Positions 10,101-16,276 of a DNA stretch of 28,606 nucleotides are shown here, in pieces. The number at the start of each line of letters is the position of its first letter. Position 1 is the stretch's first letter. Below the pieces are notes generated by a model, which did no database searches, had not been told where the DNA came from, and saw only the letters and a list, made by a program, of their open reading frames with translations. Location: the IMG/VR virus record IMGVR_UViG_3300024923_000002, positions 1 through 28,606 of that record; one strand, written 5' to 3'. The stretch is from a virus. Both the position numbers and the translations under genes were made by a program.

Positions 10101-10595
10101 CTCACCGCGAAACACGCCACTGGCAATAGACTGGGTAAACTGCTGAATACCGCCGGATGACTCTGCCGCGGTAGCGCCGGATATCTTAAACGCCTGGGTA
10201 ACCGCCTCTGTAGCGTCGAACGCCTGCTTTTGCGTTCCACCCAGGCTTTTGATGCCGATCTGTAATTTTGTATACAGCCCAATGACTGTATCCAAAGCTG
10301 ACCGGGTGCGCTGAGCGATATTGAATAACTCGCCCTGGGCGGTGTTGAACTCTTGCTCTGATGAAGTGGCGAGTTTGATGCGCGCCGTTAAATTGGCGAA
10401 TTTGTCAGATAGGCCGACTAAATTTTCCAGCCCTTCTTTGATAGCGACAAAGCTGAATAGCCCGATCATCAACGTCTTAACGCGATCGATCTCTTGGCCA
10501 ATGCCGCCGATACGTTGACGAGCGGTATCTATCCCACGGCTGGCTTCGTCTTGCAGCCTTAGTATGATCTTAGCAACGAGTGAAGTGTCAGCCAT
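7101..10595 (-). CDS. Phage tail tape measure protein, 1164 aa
   Basis: The longest gene in the window encodes the protein that sets tail length and is threaded through the tail tube. The N-terminal about 250 residues fit the tape-measure domain seen in Mu-like and siphovirus proteins, including a segment of the form GGIQQFTQSIASGVFRGEEF followed by ALADGLGVPIAALR. Residues about 300-440 are extremely Ala-rich helical heptads. A hydrophobic stretch at about 460-490 may be a membrane-interacting helix. Long coiled coil follows to about 990, and a Gly/His-rich C-terminal part contains ATGGPIQHRANGGLIQ-type repeats. It sits after the tail tube gene, as expected. Confidence 0.92.
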   Translation of the reverse strand: MADTSLVAKIILRLQDEASRGIDTARQRIGGIGQEIDRVKTLMIGLFSFVAIKEGLENLVGLSDKFANLTARIKLATSSEQEFNTAQGELFNIAQRTRSALDTVIGLYTKLQIGIKSLGGTQKQAFDATEAVTQAFKISGATAAESSGGIQQFTQSIASGVFRGEEFNSVMENGTRLAQALADGLGVPIAALRSMATAGELTSDRVIAALLSQKEVLAAEYAQLPLTVAGAWQKLTNQFLKYIGQSKDASEATHGIADSIGFVTDHLDGLVTLAVRAGEVLLVAFGANKLKGLILYTESMFAARAATIAATEAAATAVATASAEAAAIATSTAAREAEIIATQEVIVLARGEALAKLAATNASIAQTRATIAALEATVQTTTTTWLLTQATTSLTAAEIARAAILTDLAALSASNARINAELAAAQEAQAAATLAQGEAAAVAAVGVGIFSKALKAIPYIGWLVAAGEIGVAIGEWATQFEWVQVAGANAAHNIAKIVALGEALAHPSFENWAKFWAELDKINASFEETRSAIGRVDTAPVPTIFERLKTSANSMAEGIDAALTKAKGAAITHSEAMVKPYDDAAKAITTAFEVQSTQIDAALKDRLYAIDYLATSEKQKIAETTQAVIAAEFEKTAAALNTKIQLDQTWDETYGRAIELARQAGGDISALEKQGAEARIGSLQTVVNAYQSSVDNMISEEHRLLDAVRHTAEERENLSRSVEDKVRALQQKGMGDVQAYADQQKQIDEKQAAAKKAILEGNFTDAKKFADEAIRLAESTAHAVDNVSKDGQGKTQRKEAISENTAIAKSIEQIKESAALADSALSGLGNAQLAQAKSVAASLDGAKSGLADFKGELDRTIADVNSKAQVKLSIDATAAQVEMDKLSALTAAKELTVKIKADPLNADAEIAALQAKLAEAKITVPAVVAFDKMRDEDLAKIQEELRKSIAFLTAVPVGVDTSDAVASLESMKVDIDAKLSAPTEAVHTVNPDFEAVFRDINEIKRNTFSTHTVYVNEVQQHATGGPIQHRANGGLIQHLATGGKVLFRRMVGAITGPGTGTSDDVPVMASNGEFVVKTEAVQHYGVNFMNALNNKQLPVAPGYSIGGPIGEANVPVGTTSRSPEHQRDVVDLNFNFAGKTVTLQGSRSAARDLAVELRSLARAS

Positions 10596-10675
10596 GAAAA
10601 AACCTGATATACATGCTTACATCCCTGTATTCTGGACACCGGCAATCCCTGCCGGTATGACGGATTAACTACGGA
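10596..10675. repeat. Intergenic palindrome resembling a dispersed host repeat
   Basis: The gap between tail tube and tape measure genes holds a stem-loop, ACCGGCA (10638-10644) and TGCCGGT (10650-10656) with loop ATCCC, followed by ATGACGGATT. This arrangement resembles short palindromic repeats scattered between genes in many proteobacterial genomes, which I recall from general knowledge. On the minus-strand transcript it could act as an RNA hairpin that tunes expression between the two genes. Confidence 0.55.
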
Positions 10676-11440
10676 TTACGCAGACTGCCACTTCTTAATG
10701 CGATAAGGATTGTTGCTGCCCGGTTGTGTCACCATAAAACCAGACAAGTCCAACTCGGAGAATTTATCCGACATAAAATCAACCGGTGAACTGGGCGTCA
10801 GATGCGCCTCGTCAATTTCGATTTCGACATTTTCGCCGTCTGCCTTATTAACCCCATCAATCAGAATATAGGCGACAACCTCGGTCGTAGTCGCCGCGAC
10901 GGTTGCAAACCCTGAATAAGCCGCACAGGCATAATCAATATGCAATGACTCGGCGTTGGTCATAGACCCTGTTGACAGCGGCTGAATCATGCCCACCGCG
11001 TAATTTACGGTATAGTCCGTGCCTTCAACATAAGTCACCAAATCAGTAGCCGTATCGGTTACCACCACGGATCCGGCGGTAATATTGCGGTTAACCAGTT
11101 TTACAAAGCAATCCAGCTTTGCCGCAATAACCTCATTAGTCACCGTTTGCGCACCGCCGCTTAATACCGACGATTCGCCCATCATGGCGATGGCCATCAT
11201 TTTTGAGTTAAATGCCGAGAATTTCAGCTTTAGCTCTGCCGGTTCCTGCGTTGATGCCACAGCGGTTACCTGTCCCTCGGTTGCCCGATCCTTCGAGATT
11301 TGCGTAATCACTTTTGCTTTAGGCGTGACATTAAAATCGATCACCCCCGGCACTTGTTTTAATCCCTGGAATACGCCATTGATTTTAGTGTTGATATAGA
11401 CGGTGCCCTTGATCTGTAGTGCGCCAGTTACTTCAGTCAT
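10676..11440 (-). CDS. Major tail tube protein, 254 aa
   Basis: The product is a 254-residue beta-rich protein. It starts with a segment of the type ALQIKGTVYINTKING and ends with SDKFSELDLSGFMVTQPG, patterns I associate with tail tube proteins of Mu-like siphophages. It would form the hexameric rings around the tape measure. A GGAG motif lies about 11 bases before the start. The position between the tail terminator/short connector genes and the tape measure gene agrees. No contractile sheath gene is found beside it, which favours a non-contractile tail. Confidence 0.72.
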   Translation of the reverse strand: MTEVTGALQIKGTVYINTKINGVFQGLKQVPGVIDFNVTPKAKVITQISKDRATEGQVTAVASTQEPAELKLKFSAFNSKMMAIAMMGESSVLSGGAQTVTNEVIAAKLDCFVKLVNRNITAGSVVVTDTATDLVTYVEGTDYTVNYAVGMIQPLSTGSMTNAESLHIDYACAAYSGFATVAATTTEVVAYILIDGVNKADGENVEIEIDEAHLTPSSPVDFMSDKFSELDLSGFMVTQPGSNNPYRIKKWQSA

Positions 11441-11442
11441 AA

Positions 11443-11625
11443 TTATTTAACTCCAGCTGATTTAGGCGTTACAACGCCACGGTTGCGCAACCAGTTAGCT
11501 TGCGCCTCAGTTACGTTGATCTTGTCGCCCTGCTTGCAGGGCTGGCCGCCATGCGTATGTGGCATTAACAGCGTCACCTCAAGGGTGGTCGCAGGTTTTT
11601 CGGTTTTTCCGGGTAGTTCAGCCAT
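11443..11625 (-). CDS. Short conserved late protein, 60 aa
   Basis: I choose the ATG at 11625 because AGGAG lies seven bases upstream. A longer in-frame start at 11664 has no such signal. The product is about 60 residues with a segment HTHGGQPCKQGDKINVTEAQANWLRNRGV-like in layout: a small domain with a C-terminal helix-turn ending in Gly-Val-Val. Proteins of this pattern are common between the tail terminator and tail tube genes of Mu-like phages, but their role is not known to me. Confidence 0.65.
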   Translation of the reverse strand: MAELPGKTEKPATTLEVTLLMPHTHGGQPCKQGDKINVTEAQANWLRNRGVVTPKSAGVK

Positions 11626-11660
11626 TGGGCCACTCCTGATGATTAATGGATTGTTGAATT

Positions 11661-12131
11661 TCACAGCGGCAAGGCGCTGCCGGTAGTGATGACTTTCGTT
11701 GAAAACAGCGCTGGAAGATGTGCAAACCCGTTATCGTCCGTAGCGCGGTAGGGGGCTTTTTGCCGGTGCAACTCGCTGTGATCCGGCGATAATAGGAATC
11801 CTTGCAACGCAACCAACGCGTTCAGAAGAATCAGCCCGGCATCCTGTCTAGCCGCATTACCGGCATCGGCGACATTTTTTGCGGAGACGATGATCAGCCA
11901 AAATTGCTCGCTGCTTTGAACCTTGCCGCGCTGAGACTGGCCGCCTGGAGTAAGGTCGGGCACATCGTCAAAAAAAATCACATTGACCGAGCCGTCCAGG
12001 GCATTTTTAGTTACCCACGCAGGAGACGGCGCAGGGCGGATTTTATTCGCGGCGGCAACCTGCTCATCAATCAGACGCTGAATAATCAGCCCGGATGCAG
12101 AGAGAAAATTACCGAGCACAGCGCAGCTCAC
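11661..12131 (-). CDS. Gp37/DUF1834-like tail terminator protein
   Basis: The product resembles the gp37-like (DUF1834) family of Mu-like phages, thought to act at the head-tail connector or tail terminator. Features are an N-terminal helix (LIIQRLIDEQVAAA), a central strand pair with FWLIIVSAKN, and a C-terminal part that includes DNGFAHLPALFSTKV. No ATG is available at the N-terminus. The start is GTG, either at 12131 or at 12119, and the latter has GGTGAG seven bases upstream and may be the real one. Expected neighbours (gp36 upstream, tail tube downstream) are present, but here a lectin module intervenes. Confidence 0.72.
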   Translation of the reverse strand: MSCAVLGNFLSASGLIIQRLIDEQVAAANKIRPAPSPAWVTKNALDGSVNVIFFDDVPDLTPGGQSQRGKVQSSEQFWLIIVSAKNVADAGNAARQDAGLILLNALVALQGFLLSPDHSELHRQKAPYRATDDNGFAHLPALFSTKVITTGSALPL

Positions 12132-12177
12132 CGCAAAGGCGTATAGCGCCTCTGTTTAAGTAAGATTGATTAGAGAT

Positions 12178-12212
12178 ATTATAAAATTTCATGCTGCCAG
12201 TTTATGACAGCA
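12178..12212 (-). promoter_or_regulatory. Candidate leftward late promoter with operator-like repeat
   Basis: On the minus strand a consensus -10 hexamer TATAAT occupies 12183-12178. Upstream, at 12212-12192, is a 21-bp imperfect inverted repeat, TGCTG-TCA-five bases-TGG-CAGCA, overlapping the expected -35 position, where no good -35 hexamer exists. This layout suits an activator- or repressor-controlled promoter serving the tail terminator, tail tube and tape measure genes. It is inference from sequence pattern. Confidence 0.4.
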
Positions 12213-12227
12213 GAGGGGGGCTGGGTA

Positions 12228-12246
12228 TCCGAAGCAGTTCGGAAGA
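12228..12246. repeat. Palindromic repeat ATCCGAAG-NN-GTTCGGAAG, left copy
   Basis: A 6-bp perfect palindromic stem TCCGAA/TTCGGA (12228-12243) with flanks lies just after the end of the tail-fibre-chaperone gene. The same sequence, apart from the two central bases, recurs at 17334-17352. The two copies bracket the lectin and head gene block. Confidence 0.7.
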
Positions 12247-12263
12247 CAGGATGATAGAAGCGG

Positions 12264-12668
12264 CTAAAGCGCCGCGGCAGACAAAAATAACGCATCCAAC
12301 TGGTCGGCCGACCAGCCCATTTCGCCCGCAACTTCCAAAACAAGCGCGTTATCGCGCAGCAATACTACAGCGTATTCCCACTCGATCTGGGCCGCCGGCG
12401 ACATTGAGGACACTGCATCAGATACCGCGTTCAGCAGCCCCGCCTGGAGCAGCGCCAACCGAGCCTGCCGCATAGTGATCGATCCAGGAGCTACCTCGCT
12501 CATATCGACCGCGACGGCATCTATAATGACCCACGCACCATCCTGCCAAAAACACCCTGAAACAGCTCGATCATAGTCCGGCGCAGGTATTCCGGCTCGC
12601 ATCATCCACGACGACGGCGTGTCAATAACTATATGCTCACCCGTATAGGGGCTGTAAATATCATTCAT
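12264..12668 (-). CDS. Tail-fibre-associated (chaperone-like) protein, 134 aa
   Basis: The C-terminal half has the pattern of a short domain often found in genes directly after phage fibre genes. It has ITMRQARLALLQAGLL, then a helix with AAQIEWEYAVVLLRDN, then a final helix LDALF. Such proteins are usually annotated as tail-fibre assembly or attachment proteins. The N-terminal half holds GCFWQDGAWVIID, a small beta segment. It follows the lectin-type receptor gene by 17 bases, which fits a chaperone or partner of that protein. Confidence 0.55.
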   Translation of the reverse strand: MNDIYSPYTGEHIVIDTPSSWMMRAGIPAPDYDRAVSGCFWQDGAWVIIDAVAVDMSEVAPGSITMRQARLALLQAGLLNAVSDAVSSMSPAAQIEWEYAVVLLRDNALVLEVAGEMGWSADQLDALFLSAAAL

Positions 12669-12685
12669 ATTAGACGCCTAAATGC

Positions 12686-13750
12686 TCAATTAAATTGCAT
12701 GTGATCGCATGCGGCTCGCAAGCCGTAGCCCCAGCTAGATGTCGACGGTAGGCTGCTCCATACCGACGTTCGAGATCCGCAGTTGGCGCCTCCCGAACGC
12801 ACGCCGCCCAACACGACACGCGTGTTACTGTTGTTGAATATCTGACCACGCCCACCATTGCTGGCCCACGCAAACGCCGCTGCCGCTTGGGTGCCTGTAT
12901 TGCTGCCCCACACATGGATGTGCCCGCTTGCTTGTTCCACACCGTATTTGCTGGTAAATCCAGCATTACGCCGCGTTGTCGGATATGTTGCGTTGGTCGA
13001 GTCAATCGATTGGTTTTCGGTCACGCCAAAAGCTGCGGTAACAAACTCGCTCTCTAGCAGTAGACGCTTACCGTGCGCTCTGGCAAGTTCGTTCGCCACC
13101 CACCAATTTAGCGACGCATAAGTGGCGGTGCCATCGCCGCCAAACACAGCCGGTATTTTCGGTAGCACAGTACCAGATGCCATATTCGATCCAGCGGCAC
13201 TGGTGCCGTTGGCATCTGTGTCGCTGTTGCACAGATATATATCTACCCAGACGTTATTAGCCAGCGTCATACCTTTCGCGCTGCCGGCTATAGGCCTAAA
13301 TTTTGCGTCGTAAATGCTGTATTGATTGATCCCGGCAATCCGGTCAACATCCGCTTGCGTCCATATCATGCCGTCACCGGATGTCGTAAATAATCCGCCT
13401 GCGACCGTTTCTCCAACCGCAACCAGTCCGTGGTGGAACCCGCCGATTAAACGACTATTGTTCGTCGTGTATCCGGTCGGGCTAGTAAAATTAGAGTCCG
13501 CCCTGACACTACCGTCAGAGCACACATAGATAGCGTAATCGATGCCACCGTTAAGCGCGGGCATAACGACAGCGGTGTCGGCCCTAAATTTAACCAGATC
13601 ATTCCCAACAGCCAGCCATGTGTCCGCTTTTATGCTCAATGCGCCCGCGGCGGTTTTGGTGAAAACAGGGCTAAATGAGTCCGCCTTATCAAACACCAGA
13701 CGACTATTGGCCTGGCGACCGCTCGCGCTCGTCAATATAGTCACACCCAT
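12686..13750 (-). CDS. C-type-lectin-fold receptor-binding protein, DGR-target type, about 354 aa
   Basis: I place the start at 13750 (sequence MGVTILTSASGRQ), because the longer frame to 13828 would overlap the upstream gene. The C-terminal about 110 residues carry hallmarks of the formylglycine-generating-enzyme/C-type-lectin fold used by diversity-generating retroelement targets: WWVANELARAHGKRLL, then GGRGQIFNN, then the final block LGGxxxGG..GSR..W...PS.S.G.R..CDHM. In such proteins (Mtd of Bordetella phage is the classic case) the last block is the variable ligand-binding surface. Residues 1-200 are probably a virion-attachment or beta domain. A chaperone-like gene follows. No reverse transcriptase, Avd or template repeat is recognisable in this window. 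Confidence 0.72.
   Translation of the reverse strand: MGVTILTSASGRQANSRLVFDKADSFSPVFTKTAAGALSIKADTWLAVGNDLVKFRADTAVVMPALNGGIDYAIYVCSDGSVRADSNFTSPTGYTTNNSRLIGGFHHGLVAVGETVAGGLFTTSGDGMIWTQADVDRIAGINQYSIYDAKFRPIAGSAKGMTLANNVWVDIYLCNSDTDANGTSAAGSNMASGTVLPKIPAVFGGDGTATYASLNWWVANELARAHGKRLLLESEFVTAAFGVTENQSIDSTNATYPTTRRNAGFTSKYGVEQASGHIHVWGSNTGTQAAAAFAWASNGGRGQIFNNSNTRVVLGGVRSGGANCGSRTSVWSSLPSTSSWGYGLRAACDHMQFN
12689..12811 (-). other. Variable-region-like 3' end of the lectin gene
   Basis: This 41-codon segment encodes LGGVRSGGANCGSR, then TSVWSSLPSTSSWGYG, then LRAACDHMQFN. Framework positions (LGG, GSR, W, PS, G-x-R, CDH) match DGR variable regions I know, and the residues between them are where adenine-directed variation normally falls. 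No second, adenine-rich copy (template repeat) of this segment was found on either strand of the window. Confidence 0.55.
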
Positions 13751-13752
13751 CG

Positions 13753-14100
13753 CTATGCCCCTAACGTTACAGTGACCGCCGCCGAAGCGCCGGAAATAGC
13801 CGTCAATTTGGCATACATGTAAGGCCACTCGGCGCTAATGTAGTCGCCCGCGCTGTCAGACGCCGTTCCAGATAGAGCCATCGTAAGCAGTAGCGCGCCG
13901 CCGCTAGAAAATGAATTGTTTGAGCCGTATACCTCAACTGTCGCCGTCACAACGCCGGTGCCGCTTACGACCGACTGAATCGTGCGTCCTCCGGCACCGA
14001 CAGCAACAAGCTCCCCTGTCTGCGGCGCATTTGCCGCGTCAAGCATCTTGACGACCGTTTTGCGCCGCTCGGCCTTAATGTCATAAGCGAGATGTGTCAT
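13753..14100 (-). CDS. Small head/late protein, 115 aa
   Basis: The 115-residue product is beta-rich and Gly/Ala/Ser-rich, ending in an AEWPYMYAKLTAISG-type segment followed by VTVTLGA. This ending recurs in phage structural proteins I have seen, without an assigned role. It begins eight bases after the gp36-like gene and ends two bases before the lectin start. It may be a small capsid-decoration or attachment protein. The function is unknown. Confidence 0.6.
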   Translation of the reverse strand: MTHLAYDIKAERRKTVVKMLDAANAPQTGELVAVGAGGRTIQSVVSGTGVVTATVEVYGSNNSFSSGGALLLTMALSGTASDSAGDYISAEWPYMYAKLTAISGASAAVTVTLGA

Positions 14101-14108
14101 GTTTGCTC

Positions 14109-14540
14109 CTAAAAATCTGCCAGTCTCTCACGGGTAAATACCCGGTCAGCGCTGGTTTTAGTAAATTCAACATCGCCCACACCACTTGCAGCAGTCGTAG
14201 CGGGACTACCTAAGTCAAGATCGACCAACCCTTTGACATAGTTATCGAGCTTTTTAATCTCCCGCTCGAATGCTTCTTTAACCGGTTCCGGCGCTACATC
14301 GACGTGCAGCAAAAAACGCGTGATGTTAGCGGCAATGCGTGTCAGATCGGTTGATGATGTTGCAAGAGGCACTGTCCAACCCTTAGCGCGTAAGCGTTGA
14401 TTAATCTCGGCATCGGCGGCATCAATAGCCGCATCCAATACGGCGTCATCGACCACGCCGGCGTTTTGACGGTCGGTGAGCTGAATTAGCTCAGCGTCAC
14501 CGAATGCCTTCTTTAAATCTGCATATGAGCAATAGGGCAT
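14109..14540 (-). CDS. Gp36-like protein (DUF1320), 143 aa
   Basis: The product matches the gp36/DUF1320 family of Mu-like phages, probably a head completion or connector protein. Family features visible are the N-terminal YCSYADLKKAFGDAEL, the LTDR...VDDAVLDAAI segment, the helix DAADAEINQRLRAKGW, and the RIAANITRFLLH helix. Length is normal for the family. It lies after the gp35-like gene, as in Mu relatives, but separated from it by an 87-bp gap with two hairpins. Confidence 0.88.
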   Translation of the reverse strand: MPYCSYADLKKAFGDAELIQLTDRQNAGVVDDAVLDAAIDAADAEINQRLRAKGWTVPLATSSTDLTRIAANITRFLLHVDVAPEPVKEAFEREIKKLDNYVKGLVDLDLGSPATTAASGVGDVEFTKTSADRVFTRERLADF

Positions 14541-14557
14541 TGTTTGATGTCCGGTTG

Positions 14558-14584
14558 CATAAGGTGCGCACTGCGCACCTTATG
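14558..14584. repeat. Perfect 13-bp stem hairpin between gp35- and gp36-like genes
   Basis: CATAAGGTGCGCA (14558-14570) and its exact complement (14572-14584) flank a one-base loop. The sequence resembles dispersed GGTGCGCA palindromes in bacterial genomes, so it may be a host repeat that entered the phage. On either strand it would form a very stable RNA hairpin just before the gp36-like gene. Confidence 0.75.
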
Positions 14585-14597
14585 AAGAAAATATTTC

Positions 14598-14620
14598 GGA
14601 CGGGACATCTTGCCCCGTCC
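14598..14620 (-). terminator. Possible attenuator/terminator hairpin
   Basis: GGACGGG (14598-14604) pairs with CCCGTCC (14614-14620). On the minus strand the stem is followed by GAAATATTTTCTTC, which is T-rich but not a clean U tract. It could partly terminate or slow the late transcript after the gp35-like gene. Confidence 0.35.
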
Positions 14621-14627
14621 AGCGCAA

Positions 14628-14927
14628 TTATTTCTTTCTGGCTTTTGCTGTGGAATTGTCACCGGCATCAAGTTCGTTACCGGTATCGGCTTTGTCACCT
14701 GCATCAGGTTCGTTACCGGTATCGACTTTGTCACCGGCATCAGGTTCGTTACCGCTATCGGTTTTATCAACGCCTACCATACCCGCAACAATAACCCCGG
14801 CCGCTAGAAGCTGCTCAAGCTGCTGTTCGGTAAAATCTTCAGCATCCAACTCATCACCGGGCTCATAATTAACGCCGTCATGGCATATATTATCCAGCGC
14901 CACCCAACCCGCTATTTGGGTGCTCAT
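14628..14927 (-). CDS. Gp35-like protein with acidic repeat tail, 99 aa
   Basis: Residues 1-50 resemble the small N-terminal domain of Mu gp35-like proteins (HI1506/FluMu type), with GVNYEPGDELDAEDFTEQQLEQLLAAGVI. Residues 55-90 are three copies of a 12-residue acidic unit KxDTGNEPDAGD, and a basic STAKARKK tail follows. It starts with a four-base overlap on the end of the major capsid gene, so its translation is coupled. A head-associated role is likely. The repeat tail is not part of the family core and has probably expanded recently. Confidence 0.7.
   Translation of the reverse strand: MSTQIAGWVALDNICHDGVNYEPGDELDAEDFTEQQLEQLLAAGVIVAGMVGVDKTDSGNEPDAGDKVDTGNEPDAGDKADTGNELDAGDNSTAKARKK
14658..14765 (-). 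repeat. Three tandem 36-bp coding repeats
   Basis: Three in-frame 36-bp units encode KTDSGNEPDAGD, KVDTGNEPDAGD and KADTGNELDAGD. The plus strand shows the alternation CATCAGGTTCGTTACCGGTA and variants. The units are nearly identical, so copy number may vary by slippage. Confidence 0.85.
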
Positions 14928-15895
14928 GACGCCACCGCATTATGGAAGTGATAGCCCGCCTCTTTAGCGATAATCAACTCGTCCAATTGCTCGACGACTT
15001 TAACGACTTGACCGCCCTTGACGCCTGTACCGGATTCCTGCCGCGTACTGGTTTGGCGATTGCCGAATTCCGCAGTCAAGGCAAAAAACGGCTCAACGAA
15101 ACCTTGCACAGACTGTACATTCCGTGAAACGCGCAAAAACGACGCATGATTACCCCACAATGGGACTTTACTGGCGGCTTGGCCTTTTTTAGCAGCATTG
15201 GCAAAGGTCTCGCCGACATGGATTTCATCCAGTTCCAGCAGATCGGCGACCGCTTGTTTGGTCAATACGCCTTTAGCGGCCATTCCGCCTGCACCACTGG
15301 TACGGTTTAAGGCCATCGCCACCGCTTCAGGATGCATGCGTAAAAACCGCCACACACGCTTGTTAAAAACCGCCACATTGGGCCTGACGATCATGCTGTC
15401 CAGCACCTCCAAAATCTGCGTAATGGGCGTAGAATTAGTATGATCAGACCATTGGTCGGTGCCGCTTAACGTCGTCCGCAATCCCGCCTCATAGCTGTTT
15501 AAATCCTGATACAGATTGCTTACACGGCGCTCACGGCCAAGAGAGATCAAGATTGACAAGCCTGTTGTTGCGATGCTGAGCGGATCGAAGTTCGCACCGG
15601 CCGCCCGCGCAACATCAATATCTTTTTGCGGGATAAAATCCTCCAAGCCCCAGTCTTTTGTTCTCGCCGGTACATCATGTGCACCGAATTCCACCTGATT
15701 CGCTGCCGATTTACGGCCGATATGGGTATCAACCTCGGTAAACAGCACATCCGAATCCAGCTGCGTGTACATAAACAATTCGGCCGGAACGGGAACCCGA
15801 GGGCAAACCTGATCGGCAATCATCCCGGTGGGGGATGTGGCCAGCGCGATCTGACTAAGCCGCGGTTGTACTTCAAAGGGATAATTAGTAGCCAT
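14924..15895 (-). CDS. Major capsid protein, 323 aa
   Basis: The 323-residue product has the layout of HK97-fold capsid proteins of B3/D3112-type Mu-like phages: an N-terminal arm with Pro-rich strands, an IGRKSAANQVEFG...DWGLEDFIP segment, a helix with GRERRVSNLYQDLNSY, a P-domain-like strand with RPNVAVFNKRVWRFLRMHP, and a C-terminal LDELIIAKEAGYHF. It is flanked by the small capsid-associated gene upstream and the gp35-like gene downstream, as expected. It contains two EFG tripeptides (QVEFGAH, AEFGNRQ), a motif also repeated in the protease/scaffold. Confidence 0.82.
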   Translation of the reverse strand: MATNYPFEVQPRLSQIALATSPTGMIADQVCPRVPVPAELFMYTQLDSDVLFTEVDTHIGRKSAANQVEFGAHDVPARTKDWGLEDFIPQKDIDVARAAGANFDPLSIATTGLSILISLGRERRVSNLYQDLNSYEAGLRTTLSGTDQWSDHTNSTPITQILEVLDSMIVRPNVAVFNKRVWRFLRMHPEAVAMALNRTSGAGGMAAKGVLTKQAVADLLELDEIHVGETFANAAKKGQAASKVPLWGNHASFLRVSRNVQSVQGFVEPFFALTAEFGNRQTSTRQESGTGVKGGQVVKVVEQLDELIIAKEAGYHFHNAVAS

Positions 15896-15904
15896 GATAT
15901 GTCC

Positions 15905-16276
15905 TTAACCTTGCATAACACTGGGTGCGATGCGCATCCAGATGACATCGTTTAAAACGCCGGATACGGTTGCGTACCCAGCAATATGCGTATTAACACC
16001 CGCCGCCGGAGCCGCCGTAACCGCCAGCCCGTTAGCATCGGAAGTCAATTTGTCGCCGCGCGTCACCGTGCCGCCTAAACGCACCTCGACACAATCGTCA
16101 ACAATAATGTCGGCACGATCGCCCAATACGCCGCCGATATTGCCATTACCGCCGATAATCAAATCAGTTGGGCCGGCGGCTGGAACAACAACCCCGTCCG
16201 CTGCTCCGAATTTAATCAGCTGATACGGATCAGTATCTGCCCCCAGTGCATAATTGATAGATTCGCCTTCTCTCAT
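15905..16276 (-). CDS. Small capsid-associated (DUF2190-like cement) protein, 123 aa
   Basis: The 123-residue beta-rich protein has the pattern of capsid cement proteins (DUF2190-like). Gly-rich strands include VRLGGTVTRGDKLTSDANG and a C-terminal IAGYATVSGVLNDVIWMRI. These coat the outside of the capsid. The ATG overlaps the protease stop as ATGA, so it is translationally coupled, and the capsid gene follows nine bases later. The order protease, cement, capsid supports the call. Confidence 0.72.
   Translation of the reverse strand: MREGESINYALGADTDPYQLIKFGAADGVVVPAAGPTDLIIGGNGNIGGVLGDRADIIVDDCVEVRLGGTVTRGDKLTSDANGLAVTAAPAAGVNTHIAGYATVSGVLNDVIWMRIAPSVMQG

Noticed and set aside
7221-10518. 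Several rightward frames opposite the tape measure gene
   Set aside because: They are antisense to a long, well-supported coding gene, lack ribosome sites and have unnatural composition.
12670-13005. Leftward frame of 111 codons overlapping the lectin gene
   Set aside because: It is in another frame of the same strand over a well-supported lectin segment and has an Arg/Thr-rich composition typical of an off-frame reading.
12686-13750. Search for a DGR reverse transcriptase and template repeat in the window
   Set aside because: No frame shows the reverse transcriptase catalytic motif, and no adenine-rich second copy of the variable segment was seen, so no retroelement is annotated.
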